Under the pieces are notes generated by a model. It had not been told where the DNA came from, searched no databases, and worked only from the letters and a program-made list of their open reading frames with translations. Shown in pieces: positions 52,751 to 62,329 of a stretch of 64,000 bases of DNA (the stretch's first letter is position 1; each line of letters opens with the position of its first letter). Source of the stretch: DATFDN01 sp963818725. GTDB lineage: Bacteria; Pseudomonadota; Alphaproteobacteria; Acetobacterales; Acetobacteraceae. Made by a program: the position numbers and the translations under genes. The stretch lies in NCBI GenBank assembly GCA_963818725.1, contig CAWFTU010000014.1, forward strand, positions 62,001 through 126,000, written 5' to 3'.

Positions 52751-54227
52751 ATGAACCGTGTGCAGCCCCGCCTCGTGCCCCAGGTCGATCTCGCGGAAGC
52801 CGTGCGCCGGCTCGCGCGCGCCAGCGCCCTGGTGATCGGGGACGTCATGCTCGACCGGTACGTTTACGGCGAGGTGGCGCGGGTCAGCCCGGAGGCGCCA
52901 GTTCCTATCCTGCGCGAGGAGCGGGCGACTGCCGTGCCCGGCGGGGCTGGAAACGTCGTCCGCAACCTGACCGCGCTGGGCGCTGCCGTGGCCTTCATCT
53001 CGGTCGTGGGCGATGACCAAGCGGGCTCGGACCTGACCGGGTTGATCGGCGGCCAACCGAACGTGGAACCCTGGCTGCTGGTGGAAGGCGGGCGCACCAC
53101 CACCGTCAAGACCCGCTACATCGCCGCTGGCCAGCAGCTCCTGCGCGCCGATCGCGAGCAGACAGGCCCGATCGATGCCCGGCTGGCGGAGCGCATCCTG
53201 CGCATCGCGCGCGACGCCATGGCGGCGCACCAGCGTCACCGTCCTGTCGGATTACCGCAAGGGGCTGCTGGGTGGCGATCTCGCGCCGCAGCTCATCGCC
53301 GCCGCGCGTGCCGCCGGGCGCCGGGTGGTCGTCGATCCCAAGGGTCCGGACTACGCACCCTATGCCGGCGCCGACGTCGTCACGCCGAACCGGAGCGAGC
53401 TGGCACACGCCACGGGCCTGCCCACCGGGACCGAGGCGCAGATCGTCGACGCCGCCACGACCCTGCGCGAGCGGCACGGCTTTGGCGCGGTGCTGGTGAC
53501 GCGCGCCGAGGACGGGATGACCTTGCTCACGCCCGGGCTGACCTTGCATCTTCCGGCCGAGGCGCCCGAGGTGTACGACGTCTCCGGCGCGGGCGACACC
53601 GCCGCCGCCGCGCTGGCCTGCGGCTTGGCTGCCGGGCTCGACCTGCCAGTCGCCGCGCGGCTCGCGAACATTGCGGCCGGAATCGTCGTCGGCAAGGTGG
53701 GGACCGCGGTTGCCCGCCCGTCTGACCTGCTCACCGCGCTCAGCCCGCAACGGGGCGCCTTGCGCAAGGTGGTCGCGACCGAGGAGGCCGTTGAGCAGGT
53801 GCAGCGCTGGCGGCAGCGCGGCTGGCGAATCGGCTTCACCAACGGCTGCTTCGACCTGCTGCACCCCGGCCACGTCCATCTCCTCGAACAGGCCCGCGCC
53901 GGGTGCGATCGGCTGGTGGTCGGCCTGAACAGCGACGCGAGCGTGCGTCGGCTGAAGGGCGCCGCCCGCCCGGTGCAGCAGGAGGCGGCGCGCGCCGCCG
54001 TGCTGGCCAGCTTGGCCAGCGTCGATCTCGTCTGCGTGTTCGACGAGGACACGCCCGAGGCGCTGATCCGCGTGATACGCCCGGGTCTGCTGGTGAAAGG
54101 CGCGGATTACCGCCCGGAGGAGGTGGTGGGCGCCGACCTGCTGCCCGGCTGGGGGGGCAAGCTGCTGCTGGCTGACATCGTGCAGGGCCAGTCCACCACG
54201 GCAACCCTGGCGCGCATCCGCTCCTAG
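52751..54227 (+). pseudogene. hldE: HldE heptose kinase/adenylyltransferase with one frameshift
   Basis: The N-terminal PfkB-type kinase starts DLAEAVRRLARASALVIGDV, then VSPEAPVPILREE and VPGGAGNVVRNL. It shifts frame near 53228, after ARDAMAA, and continues VTVLSDYRKGLLGGDLAPQL, VYDVSGAGDTAAAALACGLA, then the cytidylyltransferase domain with GFTNGCFDLLHPGHVHLLEQ. Without the single-base shift it would be a normal bifunctional protein of about 490 aa making ADP-heptose for lipopolysaccharide core. A sequence error is as likely as a true lesion. Confidence 0.88.
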
Positions 54228-54695
54228 TCTACCCGCAACGCGGCGCGCAGCCCCGCAGCCCCGGCTGGGTCATCGGCCGCGGCGAGCCGGCCCGCGGCGA
54301 GCAGCGCGAAGCGGTGCAGCAAGACGCGGCGGCGGGGCGGGGTCAGGCGGGTGTCGGGGGCGGCGCGCAGCAGCTCCGCCTCCAGTCCATCGGCCACGAT
54401 CAGCCCAACCGCACCGGGCAGCATCTCGCGCGGGAAGTCCGCGTCCACCGCGAAGAACAGCGCGTCGCAAAAATCCCAGGTACTCGGGCCATTTGCCGTC
54501 GGCTTGGAAATCCCGCACGCCCGACTTCACCTCGATGCAGGCGAAGCCGCCATCCGGGCGCAGCGCCAGGATGTCGGCGCGCCGCCCGTTGGGCAGCGGA
54601 ACCTCGTGCAGGGGTGCCCAGCCGAGCCGGGCGCACAGGCGCGCGCTGGCACGGCGGATAAGCGCGGCGCGCGCGGCACAGCCCGGCTCGCTCAC
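54224..54695 (-). pseudogene. mmcB: MmcB-family DNA repair protein, frameshifted
   Basis: The first frame (PLPNGRRADILALRPDGGFA, CIEVKSGVRDFQADGKWPEY) reads to EYLG. An extra G near 54476 then moves the sequence into the frame DADFPREMLPGAVGLIVADG, which continues to the stop. The repaired joint would read EYLDFCDALFFAVDADFP. MmcB (DUF1052, PF06319) is a nuclease-like protein linked to SOS mutagenesis repair in Alphaproteobacteria. It overlaps the hldE stop by four bases on the opposite strand. Confidence 0.82.
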
Positions 54696-54979
54696 GCCAG
54701 CAGCTTGTCAATGGCCTGCGCAAGCCGCAGGTCGCGGTTGGTGAGGCCGCGCGCCTCATGGGTGCTGAGCGTGATCTCCACACGGTTCCACACGTTCGAC
54801 CAATCCGGATGATGATCATGGCGCTCCGCCAGCAGCGCCACGCGACTCATGAATCCCCACGCCTCGGTGAAGTCGCGGAACCGGAAGCCGCGCCGGATCG
54901 CCGCGCCTTCCTGGATCAAGGCCCAATGCGGCAGCGTCGTCGCCAGCGCCGCGCGCTCGGCATCGGTCAGTCTCTCCAT
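54692..54979 (-). CDS. phhB: Pterin-4a-carbinolamine dehydratase
   Basis: This 95-aa protein starts at MERLTDAERAALATTLPHWA. The active-site motif HDHHPDWSNVWNRVEITLST is complete, with its conserved histidines and Trp. It regenerates the tetrahydrobiopterin cofactor after phenylalanine hydroxylation. Its stop overlaps the mmcB start region on the same strand. Confidence 0.92.
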   Translation of the reverse strand: MERLTDAERAALATTLPHWALIQEGAAIRRGFRFRDFTEAWGFMSRVALLAERHDHHPDWSNVWNRVEITLSTHEARGLTNRDLRLAQAIDKLLA

Positions 54980-55026
54980 CCCTGCCTCCCCTTGACCGTA
55001 GCAACGGGCCGGCGTCAGAGGAGAGC

Positions 55027-55428
55027 ATGAACACCGCTCCCATCCACGGCCCGCCACCCAGCCTCGATGATATCGCGGCCCTGGCGGAACGCGCACTGGC
55101 CGAGATCCCGTCGCGGCTCGCCCGCCACATCAAGGGCGTCGGGATCGCGGTCGAGGACCTCGCCGACGACGCGACCTTGGGCGAGCTTGGCATCGAGTCC
55201 GCCTGGGATCTGACCGGGCTCTACAGCGGCACGCCGCTGCCGGAGCGGAGCGTGGGGGACATCGCGCGCCCCCCCGACCTGATCTTTCTCTACCGGCAGG
55301 CGATCCTGCTCGAATGGATCGAGACCGACGCGGATCTGTTCCGCCTCGTCCGCAACGTCGTGATCCACGAGGTCGGGCATCATTTCGGCTTCAGCGATGA
55401 TGAGATCGCGGCCCTGGAGGCGGAGTGA
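55027..55428 (+). CDS. Zincin-like metallopeptidase family protein
   Basis: This 133-aa protein of the PF06262 type has the zinc motif HEVGHHFGFSDDE near the C-terminus. Helical N-terminal segments (DDIAALAERALAEIPSRLAR) and the central LIFLYRQAILLEW are typical. It is cytoplasmic with no signal peptide. Peptidase activity is presumed from the motif and the physiological substrate is not known. Confidence 0.9.
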   Translation: MNTAPIHGPPPSLDDIAALAERALAEIPSRLARHIKGVGIAVEDLADDATLGELGIESAWDLTGLYSGTPLPERSVGDIARPPDLIFLYRQAILLEWIETDADLFRLVRNVVIHEVGHHFGFSDDEIAALEAE

Positions 55429-55437
55429 GCGTATCGC

Positions 55438-56256
55438 TCAGCTCTTCCCGGCGTAGCTCCGCGCCATGCCCTCGGCCGGCTCCGCCTGCGGGCCGAACGG
55501 CATGATCGGGTAACGCAGGCCCGCTTTCGCGAGACCCTGTAACCCCCGCACGGCGCGAGCCAGATCCTCGGGCGGGCAGGCCATCAGCATCTCGTCATCG
55601 GCGACCCCGCCGTAACGGCGCTCGGCGTAGCAGGGGATGGAGAGGCTCACCTGTCGCGTCTTCAGCGCATGGCCCCAGGAGTCGGCGCACGCGCTCTCGC
55701 CGGTGATGCTGAAATCGTAGCGGCGATAGTTCTTCCATTGCAGTCCGTTGATAAACAGGATCATCTGCGCCGGGTTGCCGTAGAACAGGCAGATGTCCGG
55801 CGGGTCGAGCCGCGCGCTGCGCAGCGGCGAGGCGACCATCCCGTGATAGCGGCCTGGCGGCACGCGCGGCATCTGCGCCTGGTGCGCGGCGGCGGCCTCC
55901 CGATTCTCGAACCAAACCCCCTCCATCTTGCGGCCAGAGGTGTAGATCTCGCCCGGCGCGTCCAGGCCGATCACGCTGCTGCAACTCGAGAATGCGGGGA
56001 TGTTCTCGGTGGTGATGCCGAGCGTGAACCCGGCGATTCGCGCCTGCGTCACAAGCTGGCAGGTCGAGAAGGTGCGTCCCTTGGGCGGCCGGCGCAGGCC
56101 GGGGATGCGCGCCATCGCGTCGAGGTCCTCGAACAGCTTCATGCCGATCGGAAAGGTTCGAAGCTTGAGTAGGGCGATGAGTTGCTCCGCCAGCTCGGCG
56201 CAGGTCTTGGCGTCGGGCGCGGGCGCCTCGTCGGTGGTGGGGAGCGCGTCGGGCAT
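55438..56256 (-). CDS. DUF169 family protein
   Basis: This 272-aa protein has the DUF169 pattern: KLRTFPIGMKLFEDLDAM, conserved cysteines in FSTCQLVTQAR and FSSCSSVIGL, GRYHGMVASPLRSARLDPPD, SACADSWGHALKTRQVSLSI and PCYAERRYGGVADDEML. Family function is unknown; a metal-binding or methanogenesis-marker-like role has been suggested for relatives. It stands alone, convergent with the zincin gene. Confidence 0.85.
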   Translation of the reverse strand: MPDALPTTDEAPAPDAKTCAELAEQLIALLKLRTFPIGMKLFEDLDAMARIPGLRRPPKGRTFSTCQLVTQARIAGFTLGITTENIPAFSSCSSVIGLDAPGEIYTSGRKMEGVWFENREAAAAHQAQMPRVPPGRYHGMVASPLRSARLDPPDICLFYGNPAQMILFINGLQWKNYRRYDFSITGESACADSWGHALKTRQVSLSIPCYAERRYGGVADDEMLMACPPEDLARAVRGLQGLAKAGLRYPIMPFGPQAEPAEGMARSYAGKS

Positions 56257-56443
56257 GGCGTCCTCCTGTTTCGGGGCGAGGCTAGCAGTACTCCGCCAGT
56301 TTCACAGGTGCGCGGCGCAAAATGGCGCTTGACACGCACGCGCGGAGCGGGCGCGATGCGCGACCCACCGCACGAGCCGCTGACATGGAAGCTGGCGGCT
56401 GCGCCATGTCGGGGCCAACACGTCGGGACCATCCAAGCCGGTC

Positions 56444-57823
56444 ATGCTGTTCAACTCGCAACTATTCATCTTCGGGTTCCTGCCGCCGGTCTTGGGCCTT
56501 TACTACACCGTCGCGGGCAGCCGCGCGGCGCGGCAGGCGCTGGTGGTGCTGGCCTCGCTCGCATTCTATGGCTGGTGGGATGTCCGGTTTGTTCCCCTGA
56601 TCGTCGGGCTCACGGCCGCGAACTGGGGAATCGCGCGGTGGTACGGCGCGACGCGCGCACCTGCCATTCCGTTGCTTGGCGTGGCCATGAACCTGGCCGT
56701 CCTGGGACTGTTCAAATACGCCGACTTCCTGCGCGGCACGTATCACGGGCTGCTCGGCGATAGCTGGACGGCGTGGCACCTGATCCTGCCGCTCGGCATC
56801 AGCTTTTTCGCCTTCCAGAAGATCTCCTACCTCATCGACCTTCGGCGCGGCCAGGCGCATGTTTACCGGTTTCTCGATTTCTGCATGTTCGTGACGTTCT
56901 TTCCCCAGCTCATCGCGGGTCCGATCACGCGCCACAACGAGATCATTCCGCAATTCGAGACGGATCCGCGCCAGCCCGACGTCTGGGAGAACTTGGCGCG
57001 CGGCTTCGCCCTCTTCGTCATCGGCGTGGCGAAGAAGGTGCTCTTGGCAGACACGCTGGCGATGGTGGCGGACCCACTCTTTCAGCGGGCGGCCGAGGCG
57101 CCGCTCGGCGCCGCCCAGGCATGGGTCGCGTGCCTGGCCTACACGTTGCAGATATACTTCGACTTTTCCGGCTATTCCGACATGGCGATCGGACTGGCCC
57201 GCATGTTCGGCCTGCGGCTGCCGTTCAACTTCAACGCGCCGTACCGAGCCCTGTCGATACGCGACTTCTGGCGCCGGTGGCACATGACGTTGTCGCGCTT
57301 CCTGCGTGACTACCTCTATGTTCCGCTCGGCGGCAACCGGTGCGGTCCGGTGCGGCAGGCGGTGAATGTCACGCTCACGATGCTGCTGGGCGGCCTGTGG
57401 CACGGCGCCGCCTGGACATTCGTGGCCTGGGGCGGGCTGCACGGGACGGGACTGGCGCTGAACCACCTGTGGCAGCGCACCGGATTGCGTCTGCCGCGTC
57501 CCGCCGCTTGGCTGTTGACGTTGCTGTTTGTCATGGGTGGCTGGGTGTTGTTCCGGTCGCCGACCTTCACGGTCGCGGGCCGGTTGATCGCCTCCATGCT
57601 GGGTTTGCATGGGGCAGGATCGATCGCGCTCGACCGCGAGTATGTCGCGGCCCTGATCGGTGGCGGCGCCATCGCGCTGATCGGTCCGACAAGCCAGCAG
57701 GCGGCGCTGAGCTTGCTGCGCCCGCGCCCGTGGCTCGCCGTGCCGATCGGTGCGGGGCTGGCCTATTTGGCACTGCTGATCGGCGGACGGTTGCCCAATG
57801 TCTTCATCTACTTCCAGTTCTGA
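56444..57823 (+). CDS. MBOAT O-acyltransferase (AlgI-like)
   Basis: This 459-aa membrane protein starts at MLFNSQLFIFGFLPPVLGLY. The family blocks are present: LPLGISFFAFQKISYLIDL, FFPQLIAGPITRHNEIIPQF, YFDFSGYSDMAIGLARMFG, RDFWRRWHMTLSRFLRDYLY and GGLWHGAAWTFVAWGGLHG, with the catalytic His in the last two. It moves acetyl groups across the membrane for O-acetylation of an exported polysaccharide. The next gene overlaps its end by 26 bases and encodes the probable periplasmic partner. Confidence 0.93.
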   Translation: MLFNSQLFIFGFLPPVLGLYYTVAGSRAARQALVVLASLAFYGWWDVRFVPLIVGLTAANWGIARWYGATRAPAIPLLGVAMNLAVLGLFKYADFLRGTYHGLLGDSWTAWHLILPLGISFFAFQKISYLIDLRRGQAHVYRFLDFCMFVTFFPQLIAGPITRHNEIIPQFETDPRQPDVWENLARGFALFVIGVAKKVLLADTLAMVADPLFQRAAEAPLGAAQAWVACLAYTLQIYFDFSGYSDMAIGLARMFGLRLPFNFNAPYRALSIRDFWRRWHMTLSRFLRDYLYVPLGGNRCGPVRQAVNVTLTMLLGGLWHGAAWTFVAWGGLHGTGLALNHLWQRTGLRLPRPAAWLLTLLFVMGGWVLFRSPTFTVAGRLIASMLGLHGAGSIALDREYVAALIGGGAIALIGPTSQQAALSLLRPRPWLAVPIGAGLAYLALLIGGRLPNVFIYFQF

Positions 57824-59243
57824 CCCGGCCCGCTGGCGCGGCTTTTTCGTCCTGTCCGCGGGAACGACCCTGCTCGCCACGTTGGTCCTCGTGCTGTTCG
57901 TGGCATTGGTCGATCCGTTCGACACGCTGCCCCTGTCGCCACCCGCCGAGCGCTGGCCGGTCGCCACCGACGCGCGATTTTCCTTTCCGGCGCTGGCGCG
58001 CTCGCCGCGCTTCGACAGCGCCCTGTTCGGCACGTCGACCTCCCGGCTCCTGCGGCCGGACGCGCTCAATCCGGCCCTTGGCGCCCGATTCGCCAATCTC
58101 GCGATGAACAGCGCCACGCCGTATGAGCAGTCCGAGCTGATGGCCGTGTTCCGCCGCGCGCACCCGGATGCGCGGGTGGTCATGGTGGGATTGGACCTTG
58201 GCTGGTGCGTGACAGGGGATACGTACGAGAAGCTGACGCCGCGACCGTTCCCGGCCTGGATGTACGGACACAGCCGCTGGCTTGGATACCTGCACCTGCT
58301 GAATCTCTACGCGGTGCAGGAGGCCGGGCAGCAGTTCGGGATTCTGATCGGGGTGAAAAAGCCGGTCTACGGGCGCGACGGCTACACCAGCTTCGTGCCG
58401 CCGGACAGCTCGTACGATCCGGCGCGCGCGGCGATGCACCTGCGCACATGGGGCGGCCCCGCGATCCCGGGCGGCGCCCGCAGCGGCCCCCCCGTTACGT
58501 GGCGCTATCCCGCGTTGGAGACGTTGCGCGCGGATTTGGCGCAGTTCCGCCCGGGCACCCGCAAGGTGCTGTTCTTCGTTCCCTACAATCACACGCTGTT
58601 TCCTCCGCCGGGGAGCGAAGGGGCGGCGGTTTGGAGCGAATGCAAGCGGCGCGTTGCCGCGATCGGCACCACAATTCCCAACACGACCGTCGTCGATTTC
58701 ATGCGGCCGAGCCCGATCACCGACAACGACAGCAACTATTGGGACCCGCTGCACTACCGGGTTCGCGTGGCGGATTGGCTCGCACGGGATCTCGCAGCGG
58801 CCGCGCACGGCGAGGACACGGCTGACGAAGCCCTCCTTGACCTCGCCCTCGCCAGTGAATGGGCATTAGCGCTTTCGCAACACCTGGGCGCGATGATGAA
58901 CGGCGGCACGCGCCGACGCGCCGCCATATCAAGATCGTTTCAAGGATCGCACAATGCGCCTCGACCGCCTGCGGTTGCAAATGCGGCTGCAACTGCTCAC
59001 CGCCGCCGCGCTGATGGGGCTATTCGTCGTCGCGGCGCTGGATCTGGGATCGGTTGCCAGCCAGATGCGGCAGGATCGCATCGCGCAAACCCGCCACCAG
59101 GTAGAGACCGTGCTGAGCCTGCTTGCCCATTACGACGCGGAGGTGCGGGCCGGCCACATGAGCCAGCTCGCGGCCCAGGAAGCGGCGCTCGGCGCTGTCA
59201 AGTCATTGCGCTACGGCCAGAACGACTACTTTTGGATCAATGA
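57798..59243 (+). CDS. SGNH-like periplasmic partner of the MBOAT protein (AlgJ/DltD-like), run-on C-terminus
   Basis: An N-terminal membrane anchor (GFFVLSAGTTLLATLVLVLF) is followed by a hydrolase-like domain with GTSTSRLLRPDALNP (possible Ser nucleophile), FANLAMNSATPYEQSEL, and a late YWDPLHYRV with the Asp-His pair. Overlap with the MBOAT gene supports an acetyl-transfer pair. The frame runs on to 59243, overlapping the chemoreceptor start by 290 bases with non-protein-like sequence; the true end is probably near 58825-58870, and an indel may have removed the stop. Confidence 0.75.
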   Translation: MSSSTSSSDPARWRGFFVLSAGTTLLATLVLVLFVALVDPFDTLPLSPPAERWPVATDARFSFPALARSPRFDSALFGTSTSRLLRPDALNPALGARFANLAMNSATPYEQSELMAVFRRAHPDARVVMVGLDLGWCVTGDTYEKLTPRPFPAWMYGHSRWLGYLHLLNLYAVQEAGQQFGILIGVKKPVYGRDGYTSFVPPDSSYDPARAAMHLRTWGGPAIPGGARSGPPVTWRYPALETLRADLAQFRPGTRKVLFFVPYNHTLFPPPGSEGAAVWSECKRRVAAIGTTIPNTTVVDFMRPSPITDNDSNYWDPLHYRVRVADWLARDLAAAAHGEDTADEALLDLALASEWALALSQHLGAMMNGGTRRRAAISRSFQGSHNAPRPPAVANAAATAHRRRADGAIRRRGAGSGIGCQPDAAGSHRANPPPGRDRAEPACPLRRGGAGRPHEPARGPGSGARRCQVIALRPERLLLDQ

Positions 59244-60639
59244 CTTGAACGCAAAAGTCCTGATGCACCCCATCAAGCCGGCGTTTGACGGCACAGATGG
59301 CACCCTGGTCAGGGACGTGAACGGCGTCTCGCCCTTCCTGCGGACGGCTGAGGCAGGTCGCTCGAGCGAAGGCGGGACTTTCGAGTACCACTGGCCCAGG
59401 GCGGGGTCGACAGTGCCGGCCGCCAAGATCTCCTACGCAAAGACCTTCGCGCCATGAGGCTGGGTGGTCGGCACCGGCGTCTATGTCGATGACATCACGG
59501 CCGAGCTGCGCGCCCGGGTGCTGCGCTCCGGTGGTGAAATCCTTCTGGTCGGCCTCGGCGTGACCGGGCTCGCGCTGCTGATCGGACGCACGATCGTCCG
59601 CCCGCTCTCGGCGATGACCAAGGCGATGGCCCGGCTGGCCAGCGGCGACGCGGGGGCGGAGATACCGGGCATCGGGCGGCGCGACGAGATCGGCGGAGTG
59701 GCTCAGACCGTAAAGGTGTTCAAGGACAACATGATCCGGGCCGACCGGCTGAGTGCCGAGCAGGAAGCGGAGCGGGCCGCCAAGGAGCAGCGCCTGGCGC
59801 GGCGCGAGGAGCTGGTCCATGGGTTCGAGGCGAATGTCGGCACACTGGTCGGACAGCTCTCCGCCAAGGCGACCGAGCTGGAAGCCACATCGCGCGCGCT
59901 GTCCGGGGCGGCCAGCCTGGGCACGCAACAGGCCGCGACCGTCGCGACCACGGCCGAGCAGGCGAGCGCCGACATGCAGACCGTCGCCGCGGCGACTGAG
60001 CAGCTCACCGCCTCCATCGGCGAGATCAGCCAGCAGGTGATCCGCTCCGCCAAGATCACCGAGCAGGCGGTGAACGATGCCCGCAGGACGGACGAGATCG
60101 TGCGCACGCTGGCGGACGGGGCTCAGAAGATCGGCGAGGTGGTGGGCCTCATCAACAGCATCGCCGGCCAGACCAACCTGCTCGCCCTCAACGCGACGAT
60201 CGAGGCGGCGCGCGCCGGAGAGGCGGGCAAGGGCTTCGCGGTGGTCGCCTCCGAGGTCAAGGGCCTGGCCCAGCAAACGGCGCGCGCGACCGATGACATC
60301 GGCGCCCAGATCAGCCAGGTGCAGGCCGCGACGCGGGAGGCGGTGGAGGCGATCCGGGGGATCGACGGCATCATCGGCGAGGTCAACGCCATCGCCACGG
60401 CCATCGCCGCCGCGGTGGAGCAGCAGGGCGCGGCGACGGCCGAGATCGCCCGCAACGTTCAGCACACCGCCGCCGGAACCCGCGAGGTCACTGACACGAT
60501 CGCGGGCATGAGCCAGACGGCGAGCGAAACCGGCGCGGCGGCATCTCAGGTGCTGAGCGCAGCGTCCGCGCTGTCCACACAGGCCGAGCGCTTGGCCCAG
60601 GAGGTCAGCGGCTTCGTCGCGGGGGTCCGCGCCGCCTGA
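58954..60639 (+). pseudogene. Methyl-accepting chemotaxis protein interrupted by one TGA
   Basis: In one frame the protein has a first membrane segment (LQLLTAAALMGLFVVAAL), a single-Cache ligand domain (YGQNDYFWINDLNAKVLMHP, FDGTDGTLVRDVNG), a second segment (VGLGVTGLALLIGRTIV), a HAMP domain and the signalling hairpin (GLINSIAGQTNLLALNATIE, AARAGEAGKGFAVVASEVKG). The codon at 59455-59457 is TGA where Trp is expected (TFAP-stop-GWVVGTGVYVDD). One base change from TGG explains it. Otherwise the receptor is complete at about 561 codons. Confidence 0.9.
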
Positions 60640-62144
60640 GCTCGAGCGCGCGACATGATGTCTGACCAGATGTGCGATCCGTCATGCCTGCTTCGCGGGC
60701 ACGACGCCCTCGGTCGAAGCCCCAGCCAACTGGACAGACCATCACTACGCTGCTCGAACCGGTACGGGCTCGCGCTCTTCATCATCGGATCGAGCGCGAG
60801 CCGATGCTCGATCGGCGGGAAGGCGCGGCTGCGGCAGTCCGGGCGGTCGCAGAGGCGGCAGGACAACCCGATCCCGACCCGGGCGCCCTCCAGGTCCAGC
60901 CCGTCCGCGTAGATCACGTCGGGCGCGTGGGTGAGCGCGCAGCCCATCGCCACCACATGCGTCGGGCGCGGCTCTCCCCAATGCGCGGCCGGACGGTCCA
61001 CGACGCGGGCGAAGCAGAGGAACGCTGCCCCGTCCGGCAGCTCCGCCACCTGGACCTGCACCGCGCCGGGATGGGCGAAGGCGGTGTGGACCACCCAGCG
61101 CGGACACGACCCGCCGTAGCGGGCGAACGGGAAGCCGGCGGCGGAGAAGCGCTTGGAGACGTTGCCCGCGGGATCGATGCGGAGAAAGAAGAACGGCACC
61201 CCGCGCGCCCCCGGCCGTTGCAGCGTGGTCAGCCGGTGGCACACCTGCTCGTAGGAGACGCCGAACCGCGCCGCCAGCGCCTCGATGTCGTGGCGCAGCT
61301 CTCGCCCCGTCCCCAGCACGGCGTCGTAGGGCATGAGCAAGGCGCCCGCGACATAGTTGAGCAGGCCGACCCGGACCACCATCGCCGCCTCCGGGGAGGT
61401 CGTCTCCGCCGCGCGCACCACCCCCTCCACCCTCTCGCGCGCCTCCAGCAGCGCGAGCTGGAAGGCCATGTGAAAGCCCCGGCTCTCGCGCGGCAGCGCC
61501 TCGGCCAACGCCAAGCTGCGCGCGGCCGGGTCGTAGCGCCGCTCGGCCCCGTTCAAGGGCTGGACGGAGACGGTGAGCCCATGGACCCGGCGCAGGCGCT
61601 CGGCGATGGCGTGGTTCATCTCGTGCGGCGTGGCGCCAAGCTCCGCCGCGATCGCCTCCGCCGCCTCCTCCAGCTCGGGGAAATGGTTCGCGCGGTCGTT
61701 GAAGAAGTCGCGCGCCTCCTCGGTTGGCAGCAGGACGCGCCGGCCGGACGGCAGGGCGATGCCGCCCGCGTCCTCCCGCGCCACCCGCCAGGCCCGGTAC
61801 AGCGCGAGCACCGCGCGCGCGGCGTTCGGCGCCGAGCCGGCGAGCGCAGCGACCTCCGCCTCGGGCACCGCCTCGGCGCCGAGCATGGGATCGGCAAACG
61901 CCTCGCGAATCCCGACCTCAAGCTGGCGCTCCTCGGAGCCGGAGAGCGTCGCGAGATCGACCCGCAGCGTCTCGGCGAGCTTGATGAGCAGGCTCGCCGT
62001 GACCGACCGCTGGTCGTGCTCGATCAGGTTGAGGTAGCTGGCCGAGATGCCGAGGCGCGCGGCGAGCGCCTGTTGAGACAGATCTCGCTCGGTGCGCAGC
62101 CGCCGCACGGTCCGGCCGATCATCGCCCGGCTCATTCTTGACAC
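60546..62144 (-). CDS. ScfR/RamB-type short-chain fatty acid regulator
   Basis: This protein carries an N-terminal Xre HTH (TVRRLRTERDLSQQALAARL, GISASYLNLIEHDQRSVT), an IrrE-like peptidase-type region (GATPHEMNHAIAERLRRVHG), and the DUF2083 C-terminal domain with conserved Cys (LSCRLCDRPDCRSRAFPPIE). Relatives control isocitrate lyase and propionate genes in response to acyl-CoA. It is divergent from aceA. The last ~60 residues overlap the chemoreceptor 3' end and do not look native, so the true stop may be near 60700 and lost by an indel. Confidence 0.85.
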   Translation of the reverse strand: MSRMSRAMIGRTVRRLRTERDLSQQALAARLGISASYLNLIEHDQRSVTASLLIKLAETLRVDLATLSGSEERQLEVGIREAFADPMLGAEAVPEAEVAALAGSAPNAARAVLALYRAWRVAREDAGGIALPSGRRVLLPTEEARDFFNDRANHFPELEEAAEAIAAELGATPHEMNHAIAERLRRVHGLTVSVQPLNGAERRYDPAARSLALAEALPRESRGFHMAFQLALLEARERVEGVVRAAETTSPEAAMVVRVGLLNYVAGALLMPYDAVLGTGRELRHDIEALAARFGVSYEQVCHRLTTLQRPGARGVPFFFLRIDPAGNVSKRFSAAGFPFARYGGSCPRWVVHTAFAHPGAVQVQVAELPDGAAFLCFARVVDRPAAHWGEPRPTHVVAMGCALTHAPDVIYADGLDLEGARVGIGLSCRLCDRPDCRSRAFPPIEHRLALDPMMKSASPYRFEQRSDGLSSWLGLRPRASCPRSRHDGSHIWSDIMSRARAQAARTPATKPLTSWAKRSACVDSADAALST

Positions 62145-62232
62145 CCTTTACAAATCACGGCCCCGCCGCGTCAATCCATGCACGTAATTCACGGTGCCGC
62201 GCCATTAAGGGGCTGAAGTTCGCATCTGCAAT

Positions 62233-62254
62233 GTCAATTATTCACCTAATTGAC
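62233..62254. promoter_or_regulatory. Candidate operator between ScfR regulator and aceA
   Basis: A perfect 8-bp inverted repeat, GTCAATTA then 6 bases then TAATTGAC, stands out as AT-rich in a GC-rich intergenic region of 185 bp between the divergent regulator and isocitrate lyase genes. It lies 76 bases before the aceA ATG. Binding by the adjacent regulator is inference. Confidence 0.5.
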
Positions 62255-62329
62255 GGCCCGCATAGAGGAACATCGAATGCGCCCCTCCCCCTCCCCTGTC
62301 CACGCTCCCGACGGCCTGGGGGTTCCGCC

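Noticed and set aside
59455..59457. TGA in the chemoreceptor as selenocysteine or recoded Trp
   Set aside because: Other genes here use TGA as a normal stop (istA, OrfA), no insertion element is visible, and the position is a Trp in the family, so a TGG to TGA change is simpler.
60672..62141. 489-codon plus-strand frame opposite the ScfR regulator
   Set aside because: It is antisense to a protein with recognisable HTH and zinc-type domains; the sequence is Arg-rich shadow coding.
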